64,000 nt of DNA from Myxococcus xanthus (GCF_006402735.1 NZ_CP017174.1:2297001-2361000); one strand, 5' to 3'. Shown: positions 46,042 to 56,178, counted from the stretch's first letter. The notes: generated from the sequence alone by a model not told the origin. Numbers and translations: made by a program.

Positions 46042-47748
46042 TCAGGAGGCGAGCTTCACGGGCAGCCGGTGGCCCTCCAGCCGCACGCCCTGCTTCGCCA
46101 GCACCTGCTTCAGGGCCTGGACGACCTTCGGGTCCAGCTGGGCGCCGCTGAGGTTGTCGAGGATTTCCATCGCCTTCTCCAGCGGCATGGCCTTCTGGTA
46201 CGGGCGGGTGGAGGTGCAGGCGTCGAAGGTGTCCGCGCACGCGACGATGCGGGCCAGCAGGGGAATGTCCTCGCCCTTGAGCTTGTCCGGGTAGCCGGTG
46301 CCGTCCCAGCGCTCATGGTGGTGGCGGACGCACGCGCGCACCGCGCCCAGGAAGCTCACCGGCCCGATGATGGCGTCACCGATGGCGGGGTGCTCGCGCA
46401 TGATGGCCATCTCCTGGTCCGTCAGCCGCGTCTGCTTGCAGAGGATGGACTCCACGATGCCAATCTTCCCGATGTCGTGGAGGATGCCGCCGTACTGCAG
46501 CTGCCGCAGCTCGCGCTCGGTGAGCGTCATCTCCCGGCCAATCTGCACGGAGACGTCGCCCACGCGCTGGCTGTGGCCGCGGGTGTACGCGTCCTTCGAA
46601 TCGATGGAGTTCGCCAGCGCGACGATGGTCTCCAGGTAGCCCTTCTCCAGGCTCTCGTAGAGGCCGCGGTTCTCCATGTCGTACGCGAGCAGCTGCTTGC
46701 TCATGTAGTTGAACGTCTGAGCCAGCTCGCCCAGCTCGTTCTTCTGCTTGATGTCCACCTCGACGCCGAACTTGCCGTGCGCCAGCTCCAGCGCGCCGCT
46801 GATGAAGCCCTTGAGCGGCCGGGTGAGGTTCCGAGAGAAGAGCGCCGCCAGCACCACCGCCACCAGGATGGCCGCCCCCAGACCCAGGAGGATGCGCTGC
46901 TCCATGGTGTCCACCTGGCGGTAGGCGTGCTCCACGGGCTGCTCGGAGACGATGGCCCAACCCGTCTCGGGGAGTACCGTGTACGCGGCCACCACCGCGT
47001 CCCGGCCCTCGCCGAAGTTGCCGACGTGGAACAGCTCCATGTTCGACTTACCCACCAACTGCTTCAGCAGGTGCGCCACCGGGCCACGCTGCGCCACGTC
47101 CTCGCCCAGGCCGGCGACGCCGCCACCGCCCGCCACGAGGTGCCCGTGCCGGTCCGCCAGATAGGCGAAGCCGGTGCTGCCCACGCGCTCCTGCTCCAGC
47201 ATCTTCCGCAGGTCGGTCAGGGACAGGTCCGCCGCGATGTACCCCCGGACGGGCTCGCCCACGGGGAAGGCCAGCGTCAGCACCGGCTCGCTGCCCTGCG
47301 GGGCCTTCACCACATCCGCGTAGCGCACGCCCTCGATGTTCTCGAGCAGCGCCCGCGCGCGCTCCTCATGTCCGGCCAGCGCGGTGGGCGGCACGTCGTG
47401 CTTGGAGAAGGCCTGGAGTCCCGGCAGCCGCTGGCGGTCGGCGTCGAACACGGTGAGCGCCAGCACATCGCGCCGCTGGTTGAGCACCGAGGCCAGGTGC
47501 GTCTGCTGCGCTTCCAAGGGCAGGCCGAAGAAGCCGGGCACGCGGGCCAGGCCCAGCACCGCGTCGGTGGGCTCGCCCAGGAAGATTTCGGCCTTGAGGC
47601 GCAGCTGCTTCACGCGCTCCTGTGCCAGTTCCTGGGCGTCGCGCACCAGGAGCTCCCGGGTGTGGGAGACGGAGAGCCACCCCACCATCAGCGTGGGGAC
47701 GACGCCCACCACCAGCATCAACAGGAGGATGGCTTTGAACAGGCGCAC
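46042..47748 (-). CDS. Membrane HD-GYP domain protein (Cache-HAMP-HD-GYP)
   Basis: A 568-residue signal protein. Two membrane helices (about 5-28 and 287-306) enclose a periplasmic sensor of dCache type (about 30-285, ending AYTVLPETGWAIVSEQP). A HAMP linker and short coiled coil lead to the HD-GYP domain (about 380-545) with RGHSQRVGD, HDIGKIGI, MREHPAIGDAII and HHERWDGTGYPDKLKGEDIP. All metal-binding residues and the GYP triplet are intact, so c-di-GMP hydrolysis is plausible. It would link an extracellular small molecule to c-di-GMP level. The LysM protein gene lies 19 bases upstream. Confidence 0.94.
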   Translation of the reverse strand: MRLFKAILLLMLVVGVVPTLMVGWLSVSHTRELLVRDAQELAQERVKQLRLKAEIFLGEPTDAVLGLARVPGFFGLPLEAQQTHLASVLNQRRDVLALTVFDADRQRLPGLQAFSKHDVPPTALAGHEERARALLENIEGVRYADVVKAPQGSEPVLTLAFPVGEPVRGYIAADLSLTDLRKMLEQERVGSTGFAYLADRHGHLVAGGGGVAGLGEDVAQRGPVAHLLKQLVGKSNMELFHVGNFGEGRDAVVAAYTVLPETGWAIVSEQPVEHAYRQVDTMEQRILLGLGAAILVAVVLAALFSRNLTRPLKGFISGALELAHGKFGVEVDIKQKNELGELAQTFNYMSKQLLAYDMENRGLYESLEKGYLETIVALANSIDSKDAYTRGHSQRVGDVSVQIGREMTLTERELRQLQYGGILHDIGKIGIVESILCKQTRLTDQEMAIMREHPAIGDAIIGPVSFLGAVRACVRHHHERWDGTGYPDKLKGEDIPLLARIVACADTFDACTSTRPYQKAMPLEKAMEILDNLSGAQLDPKVVQALKQVLAKQGVRLEGHRLPVKLAS

Positions 47749-47767
47749 GGCGTGGCTCCTCCAGGGG

Positions 47768-48664
47768 TTACTGCCACTGGCCCTTCTTCACTTCGAGTTT
47801 GAGGCGCTCGGGCACCAGTTCGAAGTGCCTGGGCGCGCTGGGCTCGGACGGGCCCGCGGGGCCCACCGCGCGCACCGTCCACCGGTAGCTTCCCGCGGGC
47901 AGCACTGGCAGCTTCGCTTCCAGGCTGGTGACTGTCTGGGTGAAGACGGCGCGTTGCTCCTGCGCGCGCGACACCTCCACTTCATAACGTTCCGCGCCCC
48001 GTACCGCCTCCCAGGTCAGCTTCACCGGGCCCAGGTGCCCGTCCCGGTCCGGGCGCCGCTTCAGGCGCGCGGAATCTTCCGGTTGCCCGGGGCTGGGGGC
48101 CACCAGCGGCGGGAGGGGCGCGGGGGGCGGACGGCCCTTCTCCACGCGGATGGACTCGCCCTTGGCGACGGGCTGGGTGACGCCCTCGGCCTCCACGCGG
48201 ACCGGCGGGCCGTGCTTCACGGTGACGGTGGTGCTGTCGCCGTCGCCCACTTCCACGGAGAACGCGGAGGACTGCGGCGAGCGGTCCGCCGCCACCATCT
48301 TCCCCACGGCATTGGCCTCCGAGGCCGCCTGCGTGTAGCGCGCCTCGCGGAAATGGATCTCCGCGTTCTTCAGCCGGGTGGAGACTTCTGGGGGCACGCT
48401 CGCATCCTTCGAGCTGGCCACCAGCGTGCGCGCCGTCTCCAGGGCCTTCTGCGCCAGCACGCGCTCGTGGCCGGGCACCTTCAGCCGGGTCCCCGCCGCC
48501 ACGTCGTCCGAGGAAAGTCCGTTGAATGCGCGCAGCTCCCCCACGGCGCGCGCGTCACCCAGGGTGCGCTGGGCCACCTGGCGCAGGGACTCGTTGGGGC
48601 CCACCACCACGGTGCCCGGGGGCGTCGTGCCCAGCCATGTGATGAGGAGGAGCGCCGCCTTCAT
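47768..48664 (-). CDS. LysM-domain secreted protein
   Basis: A 298-residue protein starting with a short signal-like segment (MKAALLLITWLGTTPPG) and a LysM-type domain (about 20-65, VVVGPNESLRQVAQRTLGDARAVGELRAFNGL...AAGTRLKVP), which binds peptidoglycan. A helical segment and a Pro-rich linker follow, then a fibronectin III-like C-terminal domain (LTWEAVRGAERYEVEVS...GSYRWTVRAVG). Its ATG overlaps the stop of the FecR lipoprotein gene by four bases. The pair is probably a cell-wall-attached complex. Confidence 0.85.
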   Translation of the reverse strand: MKAALLLITWLGTTPPGTVVVGPNESLRQVAQRTLGDARAVGELRAFNGLSSDDVAAGTRLKVPGHERVLAQKALETARTLVASSKDASVPPEVSTRLKNAEIHFREARYTQAASEANAVGKMVAADRSPQSSAFSVEVGDGDSTTVTVKHGPPVRVEAEGVTQPVAKGESIRVEKGRPPPAPLPPLVAPSPGQPEDSARLKRRPDRDGHLGPVKLTWEAVRGAERYEVEVSRAQEQRAVFTQTVTSLEAKLPVLPAGSYRWTVRAVGPAGPSEPSAPRHFELVPERLKLEVKKGQWQ

Positions 48665-49137
48665 TGGAAGACAATCTCCCTTCCCGCCTGGATGGTGGCG
48701 GACGGCGTGGTGACGGACAGGGACTGGGTGGCGGGCTTCTCCAGCTCCGCGTCGATGCGGCCCCGCAGCACGGTGAGGTCCGTGCGCTGCTGGCCAGGAC
48801 GGGTGCGCGTCTCCGCGATGCTGATGAGCGAGTCCCCACCCAGGTGCACCGTGCTGCCGTTGGCGGCGAAGACGATGTCGGTGCCAGCGCCCGCCTCGGT
48901 GCGGACCTTGTCGTTTTCGTAGAGCGGCTGGCCTTCCCGGGCGGGGCTCCACTCGTCGGCCGTGGCGCGCTTGATTTGGACGCCGCCCTTCATGGCTCGC
49001 AGGTGCGCGCGGTGCGTGGCCACCGTGGGCAGCGTTGCCGCGTCGGGCGCGGACGGACGCTCATCGGCGGTGCAGCCGGCGGGGAGGGCCGAAAGCGCGA
49101 GCGCAAGCAGCATGGGTGACCAGCGTCGTCCATTCAC
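48661..49137 (-). CDS. FecR-domain lipoprotein
   Basis: A 158-residue lipoprotein. The signal peptide ends in LPAGC with Cys22. The mature part is a single FecR beta domain (VQIKRATADEWSPAREGQPLYENDKVRTEAGAGTDIVFAANGSTVHLGGDSLISI). No sigma or anti-sigma gene is adjacent, so this is not the classic FecR regulator. It is coupled by overlap to the LysM protein gene, and together with the HD-GYP gene downstream may form one operon with an envelope theme. Confidence 0.85.
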   Translation of the reverse strand: MNGRRWSPMLLALALSALPAGCTADERPSAPDAATLPTVATHRAHLRAMKGGVQIKRATADEWSPAREGQPLYENDKVRTEAGAGTDIVFAANGSTVHLGGDSLISIAETRTRPGQQRTDLTVLRGRIDAELEKPATQSLSVTTPSATIQAGREIVFQ

Positions 49138-49209
49138 GAGAGGAGTTCCGGGGACCCGAAGTCTATCGAAGGTGAACCCGAGAGGGGGGCGGGCCTGGGT
49201 ACGCGCACG

Positions 49210-50013
49210 CTAGTCCAAACGGCGGTGCTCCAGGCAGGGGAGGTTGCGGCGGATGCGTGCTTGCAGCTCCGGGTCCACTGGCGCCAGCGCCAGCCCTTCA
49301 CCCTCGGAGGCCCGCGCTGTCACCAGGCCCCATGGGTCCACCACCAGGGCGTGTCCATAGGTGACGCGGTTGGCTGAGTGCCGTCCCCCCTGAGCGGGCG
49401 CCAGTACGTACGACTGGTTCTCGATGGCGCGGGCCCGCAGGAGCACTTCCCAGTGGTCCTTGCCCGTCATGAGGGTAAAGGCCGCCGGAACCGCCAGCAG
49501 CGTGGCGCCTTCGCGGGACAGCCGCCGGTACAGTTCAGGGAAGCGCAGGTCGTAGCAGACGGACAGCCCCAGCCGGCCGACCTCCGTCTCCGCGGAGACG
49601 ACCTCCGTTCCCGGCGCCACCGCCGCGGACTCCTGATAGGTCGCACCATCCCCCACCTCGACGTCGAAGAGGTGGATTTTCCGGTACACGGCCAGCCGCT
49701 CGCCGCCAGGGCCGAAGAGGACGCTGGTGTTGTAGAGGCGCCCACCCGGCGCGCCCGTCTCCAGCACGCTGCCGGCGAGGAGCGTCACCTTCAGCTCCCG
49801 GGCCAGGCTGGCCATCCGGGACAGCGACGGACCGTCGAGCCCCTCGGCGGCGTCCTGCCGCTCGGGCTCCGGCCCCATCCAGGAGAAGTTCTCGGGGAGG
49901 CCCACCAGCCGGGCTCCCAGCCCGGCGGCGCGCCGGACGAGCCGGGTCGCGGCCTCCAGGTTGAGGGCCTTGTCGGCGGTGGACACCATCTGCGCGGCGG
50001 CGATGAGGTGCAT
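49210..50013 (-). CDS. Carbon-nitrogen hydrolase (nitrilase superfamily, Nit1/Nit2-like)
   Basis: A 267-residue amidase-type enzyme. The ATG at 50013 begins at the first strand (MHLIAAAQMVSTADKALNL). The catalytic Glu-Lys-Cys triad is visible in GLPENFSWMG, YRKIHLFDVEVGDG and SVCYDLRFPELYR. The order and spacing fit the Nit1/deaminated glutathione amidase branch, which repairs a side product of transaminases. Omega-amidase activity is an alternative. It diverges from the rimP operon. Confidence 0.93.
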   Translation of the reverse strand: MHLIAAAQMVSTADKALNLEAATRLVRRAAGLGARLVGLPENFSWMGPEPERQDAAEGLDGPSLSRMASLARELKVTLLAGSVLETGAPGGRLYNTSVLFGPGGERLAVYRKIHLFDVEVGDGATYQESAAVAPGTEVVSAETEVGRLGLSVCYDLRFPELYRRLSREGATLLAVPAAFTLMTGKDHWEVLLRARAIENQSYVLAPAQGGRHSANRVTYGHALVVDPWGLVTARASEGEGLALAPVDPELQARIRRNLPCLEHRRLD

Positions 50014-50120
50014 GGGCGCGTTATAACCCCCGTCGGGCCTCGGAACCCCTGGGAATTCCTCGCTCTGCCGGGCGCGTTTCACCCGGAGCAGGAGGGTGCG
50101 TCCTTCCTTTACACCCCGAC

Positions 50121-50202
50121 GGGGCGTGTGCTACGGACGCCCCCGACATTTTTCGATGAAGCACTTCGAAAAGTGGGCCGCGTGCCCGCTTTTCGTGTTT
50201 TT
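50121..50202 (+). promoter_or_regulatory. Candidate transcription attenuator in the rimP-nusA leader
   Basis: Two hairpins precede rimP. The first is a 7-bp stem (50121-50127 with 50137-50143) with a T run at 50149-50153. The second is a 10-bp stem (50169-50178 with 50184-50193) with a 5-base loop, followed closely by TTTTT at 50198-50202, an intrinsic terminator shape. The segment 50162-50166 can pair with 50171-50175 instead, which would break the second stem. Competing forms suggest attenuation, fitting control of the termination factor gene nusA. The frame to rimP is open through this segment, so an N-terminal extension of RimP is an alternative reading. Confidence 0.45.
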
Positions 50203-50221
50203 GGAGACTGGTTTCCCGCTT

Positions 50222-50707
50222 ATGTCGGAGAAGAACCTCAAGCAGACGGTGGAGGAGCGGGCCTTGGCCCTGCTCGAACCCATTGTCGCGGGTGAAGGCC
50301 TGGAGCTCGTGGACCTGGAGTTCCTCCGGGAGCGCGAGGGCTGGGTGCTCCGGTTGTTCATCGACAAGCCGGGTGGCCGCGTAGGGCTGGACGAGTGCAC
50401 CCAGGTGTCGCGCGCGGTGGATCCGTCGCTCGACGTGGAGGACTTCATCCCCCACGAGTACAGCCTGGAGGTTTCCAGCCCCGGAGTGGACCGTCCGCTG
50501 AGGAAGCCGACGCACTTCGAGCGGGTGAAGGGACAGAAGGTGAAGGTGAAGACGTTCGGCCCGGTGGGGGAGCCCCCGCGCAAGAACTTCACCGGCACGC
50601 TGACCGAGGTGGCAGGCGACGGAATCTCGGTGGAGGTGGAAGGGGCCGGAACCTTCCACATCCTCTTCAAGGACATCGCCAAGGCGAACCTGGAGTTCCA
50701 GTTCTAG
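50222..50707 (+). CDS. rimP: Ribosome maturation factor RimP
   Basis: A 161-residue protein needed for 30S subunit maturation. The ATG at 50222 corresponds to the usual RimP start (MSEKNLKQTVEERALALLEPIVAGEGLELVDLEF). The N domain has LRLFIDKPGGRVGLDECTQVSRAVDPSLDVEDFI and the hallmark YSLEVSSPGVDRPLRKPTHFER; the C domain is an SH3-like barrel. GGAG lies 15 bases upstream, rather far; in-frame ATG at 50155 could give a longer form. It leads the nusA operon as in most bacteria. Confidence 0.95.
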   Translation: MSEKNLKQTVEERALALLEPIVAGEGLELVDLEFLREREGWVLRLFIDKPGGRVGLDECTQVSRAVDPSLDVEDFIPHEYSLEVSSPGVDRPLRKPTHFERVKGQKVKVKTFGPVGEPPRKNFTGTLTEVAGDGISVEVEGAGTFHILFKDIAKANLEFQF

Positions 50708-50769
50708 ACGTCGACATACAGGGTGCCCCTCCGCGCGAGGGCGCCCGTGGACCCTTTTAGGAGAAGACC

Positions 50770-52470
50770 ATGCCCACGCAGCAAGCCAACCCGAGTGTCA
50801 ACCTCAACCTCGTCCTGGACCAGGTCGCCAAGGACAAGGGCATCGACCGGGCTGTGCTGATTGCCACGCTCGAAGACGCGATGAAGACCGCGGCCAAGAA
50901 GCACTTTGGCCAGGACCGCGAGCTCGAGGCGAAGTACGACCCGGACAAGGGCGTCGTGGAGCTGTTCCAGGCCATCACCGTGGTCGAGGAGATTGTCGAC
51001 CCGGTCCAGGCGGTGAATCAGATCTCCCTGGTCGAGGCCCACAAGAAGGGCATGGAAGTGGAGCCGGGCGACGAGCTCGTGTTCCAGATCTTCTACCGGG
51101 ACGAGGACGCCGCCGAGGCCAAGGCCCAGGACGACCAGTACGGTGACATCCTCCGCCTGAAGACCTTCCGCCGCGGCTTCGGCCGCATCGCCGCGCAGAC
51201 GGCCAAGCAGGTCATCCTGCAGCGCACGCGTGACGCGGAGCGGGAGAACGTCTTCAACGAATACCGCGACCGGAAGAACGAAATCGTCACCGGCATCGCC
51301 CGCCGGTTCGAGCGCGGCAACATCATCGTGGACCTGGGCCGCGCCGAGGCCGTGCTGCCGGTGCGCGAGCAGGTCCCGCGTGAGACGTACCGCCCCGGCG
51401 ACCGCGTCCAGGCCTACGTGCTGGACGTGCTCCGTGAGTCCAAGGGCCCCCAGATTGTCCTCAGCCGCGCGTCCGTCAACCTGCTCACCAAGCTGTTCGA
51501 GATGGAGGTGCCGGAAATCGCCGAAGGCATCGTCGTCATCGAGGCGGCGGCGCGTGAGCCGGGCGGCCGGGCGAAGATTGCCGTGTCCAGCCGGGACTCC
51601 GACGTGGACCCCGTGGGCGCCTGCGTCGGTATGAAGGGCAGCCGTGTGCAGGCGGTGGTGCAGGAGCTGCGCGGTGAGAAGATCGACATCGTCCCGTTCG
51701 ACGAGGATCCGGCCCGCTTCGTATGCTCGGCGCTGGCCCCGGCGGAGGTCAGCCGCGTCATCATCGACGAGGCCAACCACGCCATGGAGCTCATCGTCCC
51801 GGACGACCAGCTCAGCCTGGCCATTGGCCGCCGCGGTCAGAACGTGCGCCTGGCCGCCCAGCTGACGGGCTGGAAGCTCGACATCAACAGCGAGAGCCGG
51901 GTGCGGGAGCTGCGCGAGTTCGCCAACCGCTCGCTGGGCTCGCTGCCTGGCATCAACGAGATGCTGGTGGAGACGCTCTACGCGCACGGCTTCCGTCAGG
52001 CCCGGGACATCGCCGAGGCCAACGCGGAGCTGCTGGCGCAGCTGCCCGGCATCGACCCGGCCCGCATCCCCTCCATGCAGGAAGCCGCCCGGACCCGGAT
52101 GGTCGAGGATCAGGCGGAACTGTCGCGCATGGATTATGAAAGGGAGCAGGCCCGCATCGCGGAGGCTCGGCGGCATCCGGACGAGCTCAGCCAGCCCGAG
52201 CGCATGGCGCGCGTGCGTGGCGTCGGTGAGAAGACCATCGAGCAGCTCATCCTCGCCGGGTACCGCTCGGTGGAGGACATCGCCAACGAGAAGGACTTGG
52301 CGAAGTTGGGCGATGTTCCGGGTGTAGGTATCAAGAAGGCCCGCCAGCTGAAGAGCGCGGCGGAAAACTATCTGGTGGAGGAAGCCAAGCTGCGCGCGGA
52401 GCTGAATGCCGAGCGCGGCGCCATGACGGCGACACTTGAGGGTGGCGCGGAAGCCACCAAGTCGCCGTAA
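50770..52470 (+). CDS. nusA: Transcription termination/antitermination factor NusA
   Basis: A 566-residue RNA polymerase-bound factor. AGGAG at 50759 sets the ATG. Domains in order: N-terminal polymerase-binding domain (about 1-140, [26 protein letters not shown]), S1 (about 150-215), KH1 and KH2 (about 225-365, [26 protein letters not shown] and [23 protein letters not shown]) and two helix-hairpin-helix acidic-repeat-like units at the C-terminus (about 385-540). The extra C-terminal units resemble those of proteobacterial NusA. Follows rimP by 62 bases. Confidence 0.97.
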   Translation: MPTQQANPSVNLNLVLDQVAKDKGIDRAVLIATLEDAMKTAAKKHFGQDRELEAKYDPDKGVVELFQAITVVEEIVDPVQAVNQISLVEAHKKGMEVEPGDELVFQIFYRDEDAAEAKAQDDQYGDILRLKTFRRGFGRIAAQTAKQVILQRTRDAERENVFNEYRDRKNEIVTGIARRFERGNIIVDLGRAEAVLPVREQVPRETYRPGDRVQAYVLDVLRESKGPQIVLSRASVNLLTKLFEMEVPEIAEGIVVIEAAAREPGGRAKIAVSSRDSDVDPVGACVGMKGSRVQAVVQELRGEKIDIVPFDEDPARFVCSALAPAEVSRVIIDEANHAMELIVPDDQLSLAIGRRGQNVRLAAQLTGWKLDINSESRVRELREFANRSLGSLPGINEMLVETLYAHGFRQARDIAEANAELLAQLPGIDPARIPSMQEAARTRMVEDQAELSRMDYEREQARIAEARRHPDELSQPERMARVRGVGEKTIEQLILAGYRSVEDIANEKDLAKLGDVPGVGIKKARQLKSAAENYLVEEAKLRAELNAERGAMTATLEGGAEATKSP

Positions 52471-52493
52471 GCTAAGCGAGCAAGGGAGGGGAC

Positions 52494-52829
52494 GTGCGGC
52501 GCCCGGCTGGCCGGCCCAGGCCGGAAGTTCAGAACGCGGGGTCAGGTCCGGTCCGGACGTGCGTCGGATGCGGGTCGCGGCGACTACAGGCGGAACTTAC
52601 CCGGTTCGTGATAGTGCCCGGAGGCGCCATCGAGGTCGACAGGAAGAGGCGGCTGCCAGGACGGGGCGCCTACCTGTGCGGTGCCGGTTGTCTGACGGCA
52701 GCGCTGAAGCGGAAGGCGTTTGGTAGGGCCTTTCGCGGAAAGGCGGGCCAGGTTGACCCGTCGCAGCTCGGACAGGCATGGGAGCAGGGGGACGGTGAGC
52801 GGAGGGGTGCGGGGGGGAGTGGGTGTTAG
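52494..52829 (+). CDS. rnpM: YlxR/RnpM family RNA-binding protein
   Basis: A 111-residue protein of the DUF448 family. GTG at 52494 has GGAGGG nearby. The core is RTCVGCGSRRLQAELTRFV...DRKRRLPGRGAYLCGAGC, including the GRGAYLC motif. The family, recently linked to RNase P control in Bacillus, is usually encoded between nusA and infB, as here. The C-terminal tail is Gly/Arg-rich. The L7Ae-like ylxQ gene often found next is absent. Confidence 0.92.
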   Translation: MRRPAGRPRPEVQNAGSGPVRTCVGCGSRRLQAELTRFVIVPGGAIEVDRKRRLPGRGAYLCGAGCLTAALKRKAFGRAFRGKAGQVDPSQLGQAWEQGDGERRGAGGSGC

Positions 52830-52910
52830 TCACCACTCGCACACATTTTCGGGTTTGGACTAGGGTGCTGCGCCCCGGAGTCGGCGGAGCAGAAGGCCAT
52901 CAAGGGCAAT

Positions 52911-55900
52911 ATGTCGAAGAAGCGCGTCCACGAAATCGCCAAGGAACTCAAGAGCCACGGGATTGAGCTCGACAACAAGGAGGTCGTCACCGAGCTGTCG
53001 AGCCTCGGTTACGACGTCAAGAGCCACTCGTCGTCTCTCGATGACGACCAGGCGACCGCTGCCGTCCAGAAGATTCTGGACAAGCGCAAGCCGAAGCAGG
53101 CCACGCCGCCCGTGACGGCGAAGGGCTTCGTCGTGCGCCGCAAGGTGGGTCCGCCCGCCGGTGCGACCGCGGACAGCGGGGCCGAGGCTTCACAGGCCGC
53201 CGAACCCGCCTATGAGCCGCCGTCGGCGCCCGAGCCCGCTACGTTCGCCGCCGAGGAGCCGGTGCATACGGCTCCGCCCGTCGAAGCGCCCCGTGCGCCC
53301 GTCGAGGCGCCGAGCGCACCGGAGCCCCAGCGTGTCGAGGCCCCGGTCGCCGCCGCGGCGGAGCCGTCGGCTCCCACTGCTGTCACGTCTACGCCCCCCG
53401 CGCAGGTTGCCGAGGCCCCCAAGGCCCCTGCCGCCGCCGAGGTGGCTTCACCCCCGCCCGCCGCCGAGGCCCCTCAGGCCCCGGTGGAGGCTCCCCGCGC
53501 TGCCGTGCAGGCTCCCGCCGCCGCGCAGCCTCGTCCCTCTGTTCAGGAGAGCACCACCTTGCCCCAACCCCCCCCACGCTCACCGGTACCGCCGGCAGTC
53601 CGGACGTCTTCGAGCACTCCTTCGTCCGCGACCGTCGTCTCCCGGGGCCCCGCGCCTGGCTACCAGCAGCGTGGTGGGCCCGGTGGTGGTCGTCCGGGTG
53701 GCCCGGGTGGTCCGGGCGGTCGTCCCGGTGGTCCGGGCGGCCGTCCCGGTGGTCCGGGCGGCCCGGGTGGTCGTCCCGGTGGTCCGGGCGGCCCGGGTGG
53801 TCGTCCCGGTGGTCCGGGTGGTCGTCCGTCCTACCAGGGACCGGGCTCCTATCAAGGCGCCGGGCGTCCCGGTCAGGGACCGGTGCGTCCGACCTCGGCG
53901 CCCGGCACGGGGGTGCAGGCCTCGGCCTCGGCCTCTCCGACGCCGCAGGGCCCCACGATCATGGTCGGCGGCGTTCCGCACGCCCAGGTGTCGCCCACGG
54001 GCACAGCCCGTCCCACGGCGACCCAGGCCGTCGTCATCTCGCGCCCGCTCATCCAGGTGCGCCGCGTGACGCCCACGGCCGGTCAGGCCAAGCAGTACCC
54101 CATGGCGCCGGGCCGCACGGGCATCCCCGAGCGGCGTGAGTACAAGGTGGTCCCGGACCACCTGGGCCGTGGCCGCGAGCTGGTGGACGTCTCCAAGAAC
54201 AAGGAGCGTGGCCAGCGCAAGCGCACCAGCGGTGATACGCAGAGCGTGTCCAAGCAGGAACTGACGGACATGGTCTGGGGCCGCGTCACCATCCCCATCC
54301 GTGGCAAGAAGCGCAAGCCCACGAAGAAGGGCGCCAAGACGCAGATCACCCAGATGGCCGAGGAGAAGAAGGTCATCAAGCTGCAGGAGGGCATCTCCGT
54401 GTCCGACCTGGGCCAGCGCATGGGTGTGCGCAGCGCCGAGCTCATCAAGAAGCTGATGGGCCTGGGGAAGATGGCCACCGCGAACCAGCTGGTGGACGCG
54501 GACACGGCGGAGATGATCGCCGGCGACTACGGCTGGAAGATCGACCGCGTGGGCTTCGAGGTGGAGGACTACCTGCCCGAGGTGGAGGCCCGTCCCGAGG
54601 ACGAGCGTCCCCGTCCGCCGGTCGTCGCCATCATGGGCCACGTCGACCACGGCAAGACGAGCCTCCTGGACGCCATCCGGAAGGCCAGCGTTGCCCAGGG
54701 TGAGGCCGGTGGCATCACCCAGCACATCGGCGCTTACAGCATCAGCACCGCGCGCGGTGACGTGACGTTCCTGGACACGCCGGGCCACGAGGCCTTCACG
54801 TCCATGCGTGCCCGTGGCGCCGACGTGACGGACATCGTGGTGCTGGTGGTGGCCTCGGACGACGGCGTGATGCCCCAGACGGTGGAGGCCATCAAGCACG
54901 CGAAGGCGGCGGAGGTGCCCATCGTCGTCGCCATCAACAAGATGGACCTGCCGGCCGCGAACCTGGACCGCGTGAAGAAGGACCTGGCCACCCACGAGCT
55001 CGTGCCGGAAGAGTGGGGCGGGGACACCATCATGGTGCCCGTCTCCGCGAAGACGAAGGAGAACCTGGAGCTCCTGCTGGAGAACCTGGCCCTCCAGGCC
55101 GAGGTGCTCGAGCTGACCTCCAACCCGAGCCGTCCGTCGGTGGGCGCCATCATCGAGGCCAAGCTGGACCGCGGCCGTGGCCCCGTCGCCACGGTGCTGG
55201 TGCAGGAAGGCACGCTGAAGCTGGGTGACGCCGTCGTCACCGGCTCGCACTACGGCCGCGTCCGCGCGATGACGAACAGCCGCGGCGAGCAGGTGAAGGA
55301 AGTGAAGCCGGGCTACTGCGCCGAGGTCGTCGGTCTGTCCGGCGTGCCGGGCGCGGGTGACGCCATCAACGTGGTGGCGGACGAGAAGGCGGCCAAGCAG
55401 ATCGCCGAGCACCGCAACATGAAGGAGCGGCAGACCGAGCTGTCCAAGGTCAGCCGCGAGTCCCTGGAGCAGCTGTTCGCCAAGACGAAGGCGGGCGGTG
55501 GTCCCAAGGAGCTGCGCGTCGTCATCAAGGCGGACGTGCAGGGCTCGGCCGAGGCCGTCAGGCAGGCCGTCCAGAAGCTCTCCACCCACAAGGTCAAGGT
55601 GGAGGTGGTCCACTCCGGTGTGGGCGCCATCACCGAGGGCGACGTGATGCGGGCGGCGGCCTCCAAGGGCGTCGTGCTGGGCTTCAACGTCAACCCGGAG
55701 TCCGGAGCGGAGGCCGCGGCCAAGGCCCAGGAAGTGGTGCTCAAGAGCTACTCCATCATCTACGAGCTCATCGACGGGGTTCGTACGGAGATGGAAGGCC
55801 TGCTGGAGCCCATCCGCACCGAGCGGAAGCTGGGTCGTGCGGAGGTGCGCAACACCTTCAACGTGCCGCGTCTGGGCACCATCGCCGGTGCGGCGGTGCT

Positions 55901-56120
55901 GGATGGCGTCATGAAGCGCGGCGCCTTCGTCCGCCTCATGCGCGAGAACAAGCAGCTGTTCTCCGGGAAGATGGCGTCGCTGCGGCGCTTCAAGGACGAC
56001 GTCAAGGAAGTCGCTCAGGGCTTCGAGTGCGGTATCGGCATCGAGAGCTTCAACGACCTCAAGCCCGGTGACATCATCGAGGCGTACGAGATCGAAGAGA
56101 CTCGGCAGAGCCTCACCTAG
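52911..56120 (+). CDS. infB: Translation initiation factor IF-2 with extra-long N-terminus
   Basis: A 1069-residue GTPase that brings initiator tRNA to the 30S subunit. Residues 1-60 form the N1 domain ([39 protein letters not shown]). Residues 60-250 are Ala/Pro/Val/Glu-rich and 254-306 are Gly/Pro/Arg repeats. The second N domain (about 478-550, [21 protein letters not shown]) precedes the G domain: G1 GHVDHGKT at 576-583, [16 protein letters not shown], and NKMDLP. Domains II-IV follow to the end. M. xanthus IF2 was reported with about the same length and an unusual N-terminus. Confidence 0.98.
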   Translation: MSKKRVHEIAKELKSHGIELDNKEVVTELSSLGYDVKSHSSSLDDDQATAAVQKILDKRKPKQATPPVTAKGFVVRRKVGPPAGATADSGAEASQAAEPAYEPPSAPEPATFAAEEPVHTAPPVEAPRAPVEAPSAPEPQRVEAPVAAAAEPSAPTAVTSTPPAQVAEAPKAPAAAEVASPPPAAEAPQAPVEAPRAAVQAPAAAQPRPSVQESTTLPQPPPRSPVPPAVRTSSSTPSSATVVSRGPAPGYQQRGGPGGGRPGGPGGPGGRPGGPGGRPGGPGGPGGRPGGPGGPGGRPGGPGGRPSYQGPGSYQGAGRPGQGPVRPTSAPGTGVQASASASPTPQGPTIMVGGVPHAQVSPTGTARPTATQAVVISRPLIQVRRVTPTAGQAKQYPMAPGRTGIPERREYKVVPDHLGRGRELVDVSKNKERGQRKRTSGDTQSVSKQELTDMVWGRVTIPIRGKKRKPTKKGAKTQITQMAEEKKVIKLQEGISVSDLGQRMGVRSAELIKKLMGLGKMATANQLVDADTAEMIAGDYGWKIDRVGFEVEDYLPEVEARPEDERPRPPVVAIMGHVDHGKTSLLDAIRKASVAQGEAGGITQHIGAYSISTARGDVTFLDTPGHEAFTSMRARGADVTDIVVLVVASDDGVMPQTVEAIKHAKAAEVPIVVAINKMDLPAANLDRVKKDLATHELVPEEWGGDTIMVPVSAKTKENLELLLENLALQAEVLELTSNPSRPSVGAIIEAKLDRGRGPVATVLVQEGTLKLGDAVVTGSHYGRVRAMTNSRGEQVKEVKPGYCAEVVGLSGVPGAGDAINVVADEKAAKQIAEHRNMKERQTELSKVSRESLEQLFAKTKAGGGPKELRVVIKADVQGSAEAVRQAVQKLSTHKVKVEVVHSGVGAITEGDVMRAAASKGVVLGFNVNPESGAEAAAKAQEVVLKSYSIIYELIDGVRTEMEGLLEPIRTERKLGRAEVRNTFNVPRLGTIAGAAVLDGVMKRGAFVRLMRENKQLFSGKMASLRRFKDDVKEVAQGFECGIGIESFNDLKPGDIIEAYEIEETRQSLT
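53671..53829 (+). repeat. GGPGGRP-coding repeats inside infB
   Basis: Short repeated units of GGTGGTCCGGGCGGTCGTCCC type code for GGPGGRP repeats. The tract makes a flexible basic, Gly-rich linker in IF2. Units of 9, 12 and 21 bases keep the frame. Confidence 0.9.
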
Positions 56121-56149
56121 TTGCAGGAGAGCCCCGGCGCCTCCCTGAA

Positions 56150-56178
56150 ACCCTGGGAAGACCCCATCTTCCCAGGGT
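56150..56178 (+). terminator. Terminator-like hairpin after infB
   Basis: A perfect 12-bp stem (56150-56161 with 56167-56178) with a 5-base loop lies 29 bases after the infB stop. No T run follows, so part of the transcription may continue into ylxP-rbfA-truB. Confidence 0.65.
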
